Of a stretch of 64,000 bases of DNA, positions 34,301 to 46,300 are shown piece after piece. The stretch is from contig CALRQC020000026.1 in assembly GCA_943370215.1 (NCBI GenBank), forward strand, positions 25,084 through 89,083, given 5' to 3'. The stretch comes from Niveispirillum sp943370215. GTDB lineage: Bacteria > Pseudomonadota > Alphaproteobacteria > Azospirillales > Azospirillaceae. Position numbers and translations under genes: made by a program. Each line of letters starts with the position of its first letter. Position 1 is the stretch's first letter. The notes below the pieces were generated by a model. It worked only from the letters and a program-made list of their open reading frames with translations. It searched no databases and was not told the origin of the DNA.

Positions 34301-37300
34301 CGAGACGGGCAACGGTGCCGTTGGCGTGACGCTGGCCTTCAACACAGTTGGCTATGTGCCGCAGAACCTGCTGACGGGGACGCTGGATGGTCTGCTGGGG
34401 ACCAATATCGGCACCCAGCAGCCGGCGCGCGTGCTGGCCAGCATCACCGACACGACCCTGGATGTGGGCGGCAAGCTGTCGGTGACGGCGGATAACAAGG
34501 CGGTCATTACCTCCACGGTGGGCAATGATGCCAGTTCGGCGGCGTCTGCCCTGTTTAATGCGTCGGGCTTTGCGGTGAGCGCGGTGGTGGCCACCAATAT
34601 GGTGAGCGGCCGGGCCGAAGCCTATATCGATTATAGCGGTGAAAAGGCCGGCACGCCCAAGGTGGGCGGCGATGTGGCGGTGACGGCGACCGATGCCTCC
34701 TCCGTTGCTTCGACCAGCAACGTGAAGGCTATTTCCAGCACGACCAATGATGGCGGCGCCAGCCTGGTGGGCGGGCTGATCAATGAGGCGCTGAACACAT
34801 ACGATTACAGCTCCTTGTCTGGCGTGCAGCCGCTGAAAAAGTACGAATCCGTGCTGGGCATCAAGTCGGGTTCGACCGTTCGTGTGGCATCTGATCACAC
34901 GGCGGGTGGTGTTCACGGTGGCGTTTATCAATGGCTGGGTGCTGCAACCGCGCTGGATCTGGGCAAGGAGAATTACGCCGACAGAACCCGGTGGCGCCGC
35001 ATCACCAATCTCGACCCCGGTTCCATCATTCCCAATATCGGCAATGTCACGGCGTCGCCCTCCATGGGCGTTGGCGGGCTGGTGGTCCGCAATGATGTGG
35101 TTTCCGATGCCAAGGCGACGATCAACAATACCAATCTGACGGCGGGTGGTTCCGTTCTGGTGAATGCGCGGCTGGCGGCTGAACTGCTGGCGCTCAGCAC
35201 CGGTATCGCCAGCTCTTCCGGCGGGAGCGCCTTTGGCGAGGGCAAGTCGCTGGCCATCAATGCCATGGTGGTCACCAACACGGTGCTGAGCAGTGCGGCG
35301 GCCGGCGTTACCCGCAGCAACCTGCGGGCGGCGGGGAATGTTTCCGTGCTGGCGGAAAACAAGTCTGCCATTGATGCCAAGCTGACGGCCACCATGCAGA
35401 CGGGGCGCGTCGGGGTCAGCGCCGTGCTGGCCTTCAATGCCTTGGGCTATGAGGCGCAGAACGTCCTGTTCAATACGCTTGATGCGCTGTTGGGCACGGA
35501 TATCGGCAAGGCCAGCCCCGCGAAGGTGGTCGCCTATATCGAGAACAGCAATGTTGAAGCGGGGGGCGATCTGACGGTGAAGGCCACCCTGGCCGCCCAG
35601 ATCAATGCGACCAACAGCAATGCCGCTTCGTCCAACGCCTCTGCCCTGTTCGGGGCAACGGGCGGGGCCGCCGGGCTGGTGCTGGCCTCCAACATGCTGG
35701 CCACCGATGCCGATGCCCATATCAGCGCCGACGCCGGAAAGGCGCAACCCGTCAAGGCCAAGGGCGCCTTGACCGTGGCTGCCAGCGACCAGTCGGGGAT
35801 TTACTCCAATGTCCGGCTGGTCGCCAACTCCGTCACCACCAATGATGGCGGTGTGAGTGTCATCAAGGGGGTGGTGAACAAGCTGTTCCCGGCCGAAAGT
35901 CGCCTGGATGCGGAGAAAACGGCCTATCTGTCGTCCGATGGCAAGCAGAAGCTGAAATTCGGCGATATGGTGCGGGTGGCCGGTGATCATGATGCCGGTG
36001 GCGATCCCGGCAGCACATTCGTCTATATGGGTGAGGATGGAGAGGTCGATCTCTCCAACGCCAATTATAATGATACAGGTTACTGGAAGAGCAATGCCGC
36101 GTCCCGGATCGTACCGGCCGGCATCAATTTTGGCAGTTCCGATGCCAGTGCTGCCGGTGCGCTGGTGGTGCGCAATGATATGCGTTCCAGCGTCAAGGCG
36201 CGGATAGAGAATACCAGTGCCGAGGGTGGTTCCCTTACCATTGATGCAAAGAACAGCTCCCGCCTGCGGGCGCTGAACAATTCCGAGGTCAAGGCCTCTG
36301 GCGGCGGTTGGAATGGCGATGGCGACGAGGCCGGCAAGAATCTGATTGTCGCCACCAATCTGGTGTTGAGCGATGTGCAGGCGCTGGCCAAGGATAGCAG
36401 CCTGACAGCGACCACAGGTGACGTCGCCGTCACGGCGCTGAATGACAGCCGCATCAACGCCAAGAATTTCAGTTCCACGGCCACCGGTGATACGTCCATC
36501 GGCGCCACCCTGGCTTTCAACACCATTGGCTGGCAGGCCCAGAACATCCTGTTCACGGTGCTTGACACCCTGATGGGTGGCAATGTGCTGGCCAATGCGC
36601 AGCCGGCAAACGTCAGCGCCCTGGTGCAGGACAGCAGCATCGGCGCGTCCGGTAATGTGGCGGTGACTGCCCGCTCCACCGCCAGCATCACGTCTTTCGT
36701 GTCGAACAAGACCGAAAGCAACGAGATGGGCTTTGGTATCGGCAAGGACACCAATGTTACGGCCGGTGGGGTGACGATCTCCACCAATATGGTGAACAGC
36801 AACGCGACGGCAGAAATCCGCAACACCGCCCAGCGTACTGTCACAGCCAAAGCCGGTGATATCTCGGTAACGGGCGACGACAAGGCCAGCATCAAATCCG
36901 ACATCACCATCATCACGGTTGCCTCTGCCTCCAGCCTTCAGGGCATCACGGTGGTGAATGAGGCGCTGCTGGATATCCTGGGCATTGATTACACCGACCG
37001 GTCGGGTGTGCGTGGTGTGGGCCAGGGCGATATCGTTTTGCTGGATGCGGTTGATTATACCAGCTCCCAAGCACCGGAAACGATCAAGAAGGGTGATCGC
37101 GTCAAGCTGGATTTCGATCTGAAGGGGGCCAAGGCCGGGTATATATTCGACTATATCGGCGAGACGCCGCTGACCGGCAGCGATGTGCTGGGCGAAACCG
37201 ATTTTGCCGATACCAAGCTGTGGCAGCGCGTTAAGGGTGATGCCGGCGGTGCCTATGTCTTCATCCCGGTGAATACCGAGCGCCTAGATCTGTCGATCCA

Positions 37301-40300
37301 GGATTATTCTGATATGAGCCGCTGGGTGCCGGTCAGCAAGATCAATCCGGACAGCTTCCCGGTGGGTGTGCCGCAGAATTTCAAGCAGACCAGTGCCAAT
37401 GCCATCGGCGTGCTGCTGGCGCGCAACGATGTGCGGGGCAACGTCAATGCCAATGTGCAGAATGCCCGTCTGACGGCCGGTGGGGATATCCTGGTGCAGG
37501 CGCTGGAACGCGCCTCCATTCTGGCGACCGACAGCAGTGATGTGAAGGCTTCCTCCGCCAATCTGGTGGGCAAGGGGGCATCCTGGACCATAAACGGGGT
37601 GATCGCCACCAATCAGGTACTCTCCGGGGCGGCGACGACGGTCAGTGACAGTGCGCTGACGGCGGGGCATGACGTGCGCGTCAATGCGGCCAACAGCTCT
37701 GTGATCAAGGCGACGCTCGACAGCCAGATGGAATCCTCCGGCTTCGGTCTCGGTGCGACGATGGCCTTCAATGCCGTCGGCTGGGATGTTGTCAGCATGT
37801 GGGCCAGCGCGGCTGAGGCTCTGACAGGGCACGCCCTGGGGACCGAACAGCCGGCCAGCGTGCTGGCCACGGTGGACAAGACCACAATTGATGCCGGCCA
37901 TACCGTCTCGGTCACGGTGCAGAACAATGCCGCGATTGATGCCGCCATCCTGAATGCCGGCAAGAGTGCGAATTTTGCCCCGAAGGGTGATTCCACCACG
38001 CTCACCCTCGGCGCGGTCATTGCCATGAACCGCGTCAGCACCAAGGCTGATGCCCACATCGCCGATACGGCCAGCCTGACGGCCAAGGCGGGGGACATCG
38101 CGGTTACGGCTGATGATGTCAGCCGAATCCTGGCGGATGTGACCACCTCCAGCGTGGCGATCGGCGCCAACCTCAGTGGTGCGTCAGGGGTTTCCCTGGG
38201 GGGGGCGATTGCGCGCAACCAGATCGACCGCGACCAGCAGGCCTATCTGGCCCGTGTGGGCAAGGCGGAAACCAAGAACGGCAATATCACCGTCAAAAGC
38301 ACTGGCAATGCCGGCATCGATGCCAGCACCACGGCGACGGCCATCGGCATTTCTGCCGGTGTGAAGTCCAGCATCGGCGTCAGTGGTGGTGGCGCCATGG
38401 GCAGCAACATCATTGGTGGCCGCACCAACGCCTTCATCCAGGACAGCGCCGTCGCGGCTGGCGGCAGCGGCAATGTCAACGTGCTGGCGTCGGACAGCTC
38501 GGCCATTGAGGCGCTGACCCGTGGGGCCGCTGCTTCGGTGTCCATCAGCGGCCAATCCGCCCCGGCGGCAGCGGTGGGCCTGGCGGTGGCGTTCAACACC
38601 ATCGGTGCCGATTATGTGGAGGTACCGGCCAATTATACCAGCGCCCAGCAGGTTCTGTTGCTGAAGAAGGGCGATCTGGTGCGGGTGGCCACCGGGCCGC
38701 TGGCAGGCAATGTCTATCGCTATCTGGGTGACAATCTGGCTGCTCCGCAACTGGGCGCCCAGAATTATGGTGACCGTACCCTGTGGCAGCAGGCCGATCA
38801 GTTGGCCGATGCGCAGCAGGTCTATGCCTATACCCGCAACAGCAGCATCGATGCGGCTGGTGATCTGAAACTGGCGGCGGATAACAACGCCTCCATCTCT
38901 GCCGTCGTTCTTGCCGGTGCTGTCTCTGTCGGCGCTTCCACCGGCGCGGCCGGTACCGGTCTCAGCGCTGCCGGTTCCTATACGGAAAACAGCATCCGCA
39001 TTGATGCACGCGCCTTCATTGATGGCGATGCCAAGGGTGGCATCAAGGCGGGCTCCGTTTCGGTTACCGCACGCGACGGCAGCAGCCTCAACGCGGTGGC
39101 GGGGGCGGCTTCCTTGTCGGCCGGGTTGAGTGGCAGCAACGGGCTTGCCATTTCCCTGGGCCTGTCACTGGCCTATAATGACATTACCGGCGTCACCGAA
39201 GCCTATGTGCAGAATGTCGGCAGCATGACCACCAGCACGGGCAACGTGACGGTGGCGGCCACGGCAAGCGGGCGCAAGCTGTTTGATCTCAACTTGGCGG
39301 GCCTGGGTCTGAATGCGGCGGCCCTGGATGATGCCACCAGCCGTGACAGCGATGATGCCGCCACCGGCAATGTCAATGAATATGAGGTTGATGGCGCCGC
39401 GGACGCGGCCACCCTGCGCACATTGGCCACCGGGTTGCAGCAGGCCGGTTTGCGGCTGGCGGCCAGCGATACGGTGGGGATCAACTGGACCCACACCACG
39501 GCCGACGGCACCATCGCGGTGAAGAAGGGCCAGACCGTCAAGCTGGAAACAGGCTATGCCAAGGGTGGCAGCGGCGGTCGGGTCTATGAATATATCGGCA
39601 CGGACGGCACGCTGGATCTTTCCAGCGCCAACTTCGCCAATACCGCGCTTTGGCGGCTGGTGGAGCCAGCGCTGAAGATTGCCCAGTTGGAGGAAGGAAA
39701 GGCCTGGCAGGTCATTACCGCCAATGGCACCTCCTATGTGCTGCGCCAGTCGGCGACCAATCCGGGCCTGCTGGACGTTTCTGCCACCAACATGAATGTG
39801 GTGGCGGCCGCTGCCGCCATTTCCATCGGGCTGGGGGCCAGCAACGGGGTGGCCGTGGCCGGCGGTGGCGCCGTGGCGGTCAACCGCAACCTGTCTGAAA
39901 CCAAGGCCAGCCTGCGCAGCAGCACGGTCCGCGCGGCCGGGGATGTAACGCTGGACGCTGCCAGCACCACCCGGCTGGGGGCGACGGTGGTTTCCGCTGC
40001 GCTGTCGGCGGGCGGCGGCGGCAGTGCCGGGGTGGGCGTTTCCATCGGCGTGGCCGTGGCGCGAAACTATATCGGCGTCGGCGAATATGGGGCGCAGTTG
40101 GGGTCGGTGCGGGCGGATATCATCAGCAGTGCCGTGGATGCCACGGGCAAGCTGCTGGTGAATGCCAATACCAATCAGGCCATTGGCGCCTTTGTGCTGG
40201 CCGGATCTGTGGCCATCGCCGGCGGTGGCACGGCCGGCGTGGCGGCGGCCGGATCGGGCGTGCTGGCGGAAAATCGCATCGGGGCCGCTGTGGCGGCCAC

Positions 40301-43300
40301 GATTGATGGCGGCATGGCCGATGGCTACAAGGCCGCTTCGGTCAGCGTGACGGCATCCGATACCTCCACCATCCGGGCCTTTGCCGGGGCGGCCTCCCTT
40401 TCGGCGGCGCTGGGCGGTACGGCGGGTGTCAGCATTTCCGTCGGTGTCGCCCTGGCGCGCAACAGCATCGACAGCACGGTGGATGCCTATATCCGGGGGG
40501 CTGACAAGGGTGTGACGGCGCGTGGCGGTGATGTCACCGTGGCCGCCACGTCCAAGGCAGCGATCACCTCGGCTGCCGCTGCTGCCTCTCTGGCCATCGG
40601 GCTGGGCGGAACGGCCGGTGTGGCGGTTTCCGGTGCGGGCGTGGATGCCCAGAACATCATCGGCACCGGCACCAGCGCCTTCATCCAGTCCAGCAATGTC
40701 AGCGCCGCCGCCAAGGTGGATATCGACGCCGTCAACAGTTCGGCCATCGACGCCACGATTCTGTCTGCCGCCATTGCGGCGGCTGGTGGCGGCACGGCGG
40801 GTGTCGGCGCGTCCATCGGCGTGTCGCTGGCCCGCAACATCATCGGCTACCGTACCAGCGACGTGGCCTTCACCTATACGACGGCGCAGGAGCCGGCCCG
40901 CATCAACAAGGGTGAGCGGGTGAAGATCGCCAAGGGTGCGCGGGCGGGCGAGATCTATGAATATATTGGCAAGGATGCCATCGTCGATCCGGGTGAGGCT
41001 GACGGCAATTACCTGCTGACGCAGGATTACGGCAATGCCAACCTGTGGCGCCGGGTCGATCTGGTGGAGGCTCTGACCCCCGTTCATGCCTATGTGAAGG
41101 ATAGCAGCGTCAAGGCGGGCGGGGCGCTGACCATCGACGCCACCGCCGACCAGTCGATCGATGCCACGGTGCTGGCCGGTTCGGTGGCGGTGGCCGGTGG
41201 CGGTGTGGCGGGTGTGGGCTTGGCGGGTGCCGGTGCCAATGCGGAAAACCGCATCAAGACCGATGTGCGCGCCTATATTGACGGCGATGGTGCGGCCGGC
41301 ATGGATGTGCTGGGCGTCGGTGTCACCGCGCGCGATACGTCCCTCATCGACGCCACGGTGGGGACCGCTTCGCTGGCAGCCGGGTTCGGCACGGTAGGTG
41401 TTGCTGTCTCCGTCGGGATCAGCCTTGCCTCCAACATCATCGGCAATGTGGTTGAAGCCGGCATCAGCAATGCCGATGCCTTGAAGGCGGGTACGGGCGG
41501 CGTGTCGGTGCTGGCGCAGGAAAATGCGACGATCCGGGCCACCAGCGTGGCGGCCTCTGCCTCTGCTGGGGTCGGGCTGGTGGGTGTCGGTTTTGCCGGG
41601 GCCGGGGCGGATGCCAATAACCAGATTGACACCAAGACCCGTGCCTACATCACCGACAGTGCTATCACGGCCACCGGTGCGGTGACGGTGGATGCCGTCA
41701 ACAGCGCCACCATCAAGGCGACCATCGCCTCTCTGGCCGCCGGGGTTGGCGGCGGCAGCGTCGGGGTGGGTGTCGCCATCGGTGTGGCGACGGCGGAAAA
41801 CCGCCTGGGCGGCAATGATGGGGCCGTGGTCTCGGCCATCGTCCAGCGTAGCGCGGTGAAGTCGGCGGGCAACCTGCAGGTCACTGCGCGCAACAACGCC
41901 CTGATCGACGCCACCGTGGATGCCGGCTCGCTGGGCATCGGCGGGGGGGCCGTGGCGGGTGGGGCGGCCGCGTCCGGCACCAACAGCACCAACCTGTCCG
42001 CCGCCGAGGTTACGGCAGCGGTGCTGGACAGCACGGGCAGCGGCATCGTGCTGGGGGGCGGGCTGATTGTCCGCGCCACCGATGACAGCACCATCACCAC
42101 CGATACCCGTGCCTCCTCCATTGCGGCGGCCTTTGGTGCGTTCGGCGGCTCCGTGTCGCTGGGCATCGCCCTGGCCGATGCCACCATCCGTAACCGGCTC
42201 AGTGCCCGGGTGGAAAATGCCCGCGTCACCGCCACAGGCGACAGTGTGGTGACGGCAACCGACAAATCCACTGTCAATGTCGATGCCGCCGCTGCCGCTG
42301 TGGCGGCCACCGCCGCGATCGGCTTCTCCCTGGCCGGTGGTGGTGCCAATGCCACGGGGACCATCGCCAATAGTGTGCTGGCCAATATTGGCGGCTCCAC
42401 GCTTGATCTGAAGGGTGACCTTTCGGTCAGCGCCAAGGGCCAGACCAGCGGCCATGCCAAGGTGAACACCACCGCCACCAGCCTGGGCCTGATTGCTGCC
42501 GCGGCTGCCGGCTCGGTGAGCAAGTTTACCGCCACCTCCGATGTGCAGGCGCTGATCGGCACCAGCACTGTGAAGGCGGCAGAGGTGGAATTGCTGGCCA
42601 ATGGGGTGAATGCCGGGTTGACCGACAGCACCGGCTTCTCCGTCAGCACCGGTGTCAGCACCGGCGTGTCGGAGGCAAGCAGCACCAGCACCGGCCGCAT
42701 TGCCGCCCGGCTGGGCGACAATGTCACCCTGAGCGGTGACCTGCTGCGTATCCGGGCCGATGGCAAGGACACGCTGCTGGCCCGCAGCCAGGCCAGCTCT
42801 GGTGGTCTGCTGGTGGCCGCGGCCGGTACCACGGCCAAGACCCTGACGAACATGGATGTTCAGGCGGGTATCGGCAGCGGTGCCACCGTGACGGTCGGCA
42901 GCCTGGATGTGAACGCTGTTCACGACAAGGATATTGACGGCCGGGCCGATGCTTCATCCCTGGGGTTGGCGGCCGGTTCGGGTGCCGGTGTGGCCAATAT
43001 CGTGGCGGGTGACACGCTGGTGGATATCGGCGCCAACGCCCGTATCACGGCGGCCAATATCACCATCGGTTCCTTCAACACGGTGCTGAAGGATCGTTAC
43101 AACGCCGAGAACAACCTGACCTCCGGTTCGGCCGGGCTGGGCGCCCTGACCGTGCTGTTGAGCCAGACGCTGATCGGCACGGACAAGCACCGGCTGGGCG
43201 CCAATATCAACATTGCCGATGGTGCCAGCCTGACGACGACGGGCACCAACAGCACCCCGTCTCGTATGGATATCGCGGCCGGCATCGATGTGGATGCGAC

Positions 43301-46300
43301 CGACAGCGTGCGCATCGATGGGGTTTCCGGCCTTGGCCTGTCCTATGGCAAGTCGCAGATCGAAGCGCAGACGCAGGCCAATGTGAATATTGGCAAGGCG
43401 TCGCTGACCAACCGCAGCGGCGACATCTATGTCACCACCCGCAGCACCTCCAATGTGCGGCCCAGTGCAAACCTGTTCACCGCCACGGCGCTGACCGGCT
43501 ATGCCGGGGCGGACGCCCATGGCGTGGTCGATGCGCTGAACCGGGTCAATACCGCAGGCGCCAAGATCCTGGGCGGCACTGTCTATCTGCAGGCAGGCCT
43601 GGACCGGAATGGTATCGTCAACCTGCTGGATGGCTACGCCAATACAGAGGTGACAACCGTTTCCCTGCTGCCGGCCATTGCCGATCCCGATCCCAAGCTG
43701 ACCATCAACGAAACCAATCTGGTCAATGTCGGGGCGGGCTCCAACATCCAGTCGCTGGGCAACATCTATCTGCGTTCCCATGAAGGGTTGGGCGGGGATG
43801 AACGCGGTACGACGTCCGGTCAGATGATGTCGCTGTCCCTGGTGCCCTATGGCAGTTCCCAGAAGGACCGTACCGTCGTCAACGCTTCCAACAAGGTGGA
43901 GGTTGATGGCAGCGCTGCCGTGCAGGCGGCACTGAACAATCAGGCTGTCATTCAAGTCCGGCCCATGAATGTGGGCGGCGTGGCCCAGCTTGATCCCGCC
44001 CGCATCGGCACCCGCCTGACGGCGGCGGAAATGGCGGCGCTGGGCCTGGATGCCACCATCCATTATGTCTATGCGGCGCTGGACCTTTCCAATCTGGCTG
44101 GCAATACCGATGCGCAGGCGGCCTATCAGGCGCTGGACGGCAAGTTCTATGTCATCCGTCCGGAAGATGTCCCCACGCCCAAGCTGACCTATGCCAGCCT
44201 GGGCAACATCCTGCTGGAGCGTCTGAACGCCATCAATGGCTGGATCGAAAGCCACGCCAACAACAAGGAGGCGGTCGCCCGCTATCAGGCTCAGAAGGAA
44301 GAGGTGCAGCGCGCCCTGAAGGAACTGGGGCTGGTGGAAACGGTGAAGCTGGAGGATGGCACCACCCGCGAGATCGTGAATGAGGAACTGGACCAGCTTT
44401 TCCTGGACTTGCCGGATGTCTATGCCGCCCCCGGCTCCATCTTCATCGATGCCAAAAATACCCGCGCCGCCAGCATCCAGCCCATGCTGGGCAAGCAACT
44501 GTCGGCCCGCGCCGGTGCCAGCATCAATATCCTGAACAGCACGCCCTTTACCCTGCGTGTGAAGGATGCGGTGATTTCCGATACCAGCCGGGTGGCTGTG
44601 GTGAATGGCCGGTTGGTCACCTTCACACCGGGCAATATCTATCTCAACGATGCCGCATTGACCGATACCGGCGCTGCTGGCGCCAGCACCATCACCATCG
44701 TGCAGGATGCGCTGCCGGCGGCCCAATATGATCTGGGCAAGCTGCCCATCTTCTCCGGCCAGCAGGATCTGCTGGTGCTGGGCAATGTGGTGAATGAGGC
44801 GGGCAGCGTCACGCTGCGCAACATGGAAGGCAGCGTCGAGGTTTCCGGCCAGGTGCGTGCCGGCACGCTGGATATTTTCAGCGCCGGCAACTTCAACCTG
44901 AATGTGGATGGTTGGGCGCATGTGTCTGATCCGCGTCAGTACGCCGATCTCAGCTATGCCCGCAACCTCGTGTTCAACCGCAACGAGGAAACCAAGACCT
45001 ACACCTTCGCCAAGCTGCAGGATTACCCCGACCTTTATGAAGGGGTCGAAAAGCCCTCCAGCATCTTCGCTGTCGGTGCTGTCAACATTACGGCCCAGTA
45101 CATCAACGTCAATGGCACGATCCAGAGCGGTCTCAGCGAAGCCACGCTGAATGTGGCTGCCAGCTTCAGCCCCACCAAGACCTCCAGCTTCCAGGAACTG
45201 ACCAAGGACGCCAACAACAAGAATGTCATCAGCACGCTGGCCGGGATTGATTTCGGTGCTGCCAATGTGCCGCTGAACGGCTATTTCGACGCGGCCCGCA
45301 ACGCGATTGTGGTGGAAAAGATCACCGCCAATCCGGGCCGCATCACCCTGACGGGTCAGGTTCTGTCCACCGGCAATGGCAAGTTGCTGGTGGCCGATGG
45401 CTCCCCGCGCATCGAGATCAACAACCGCAGCCGCTACGATCTGGTGCTGGAAGGGGTGGATGCCGACAATACCCAGGCCGGCCTGATCACCATCGTCGAT
45501 AGCGGGACCCTGACCAAGACGGAATACGCCTTCCGCAACGACAAGGTGGAGGAGACGCGCTACAAGGGCACCCTGGTGCAGGATGGCGCATCCAGCCGCA
45601 TCGATTACAAGCAGGATGGCGGCATGGCCGCCCATGGGCTGGACGAGAAGATCGAGTTCAATCCGCGCGCTGGCCAATATTATGTCTGGACCGAAGGTCA
45701 GGAAGCGACCCAGATTGAAAAACGCCACTATGAGAAGACCAGCTTCAACCTGATCGGCTTTGACTGGGACTTCCTGGTGCCGGATGATTCCTATAGCAGC
45801 CGCGATTTCATCTTCCGTGACCAGAAGCCATTGCTGGAATCGGAATCGCTGCTGGTGGAAGGGGACAAGCTGCTGCCCAGCCAGGCGGTCGGCAACGCCT
45901 ATTCCGTCCAGTATGAATACCGGATGGATGAGACGGTGGATGTCATCAAGGGCACCACGCAGGTTCTCAACCTGAAGGACAATTACGTCTATACTTATGT
46001 CGGCACCAATGCCGATGTGAAACTGCCCGACCAGAATTACAGTGATACCGCCCTGTGGAAGCGTGGCGATGCGCCACTGTCGGCGGCCGATGCGGCCAGC
46101 TTCCAGAACATCGCCCAGAACAAGTTCAACAGCGATTTCATCAATCGCACGGTTTCCACCCGGAGCTGGACGACGGGCGGCGGCTGGCTGCGCAAGAAGA
46201 CCATCCATACGGAGGTCACCTACATTACCGGCGTGAAGGATTATTATACCCACACGCTGGCGGCCAGCTACGCCATCCAGATCGGTCAGGCCAAGCCGGT

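Noticed and set aside
31170..42450. Repeats considered as a CRISPR array or mobile-element remnants
   Set aside because: Spacings are in-frame multiples of three, copies diverge like protein repeats, and the reading frame stays open.
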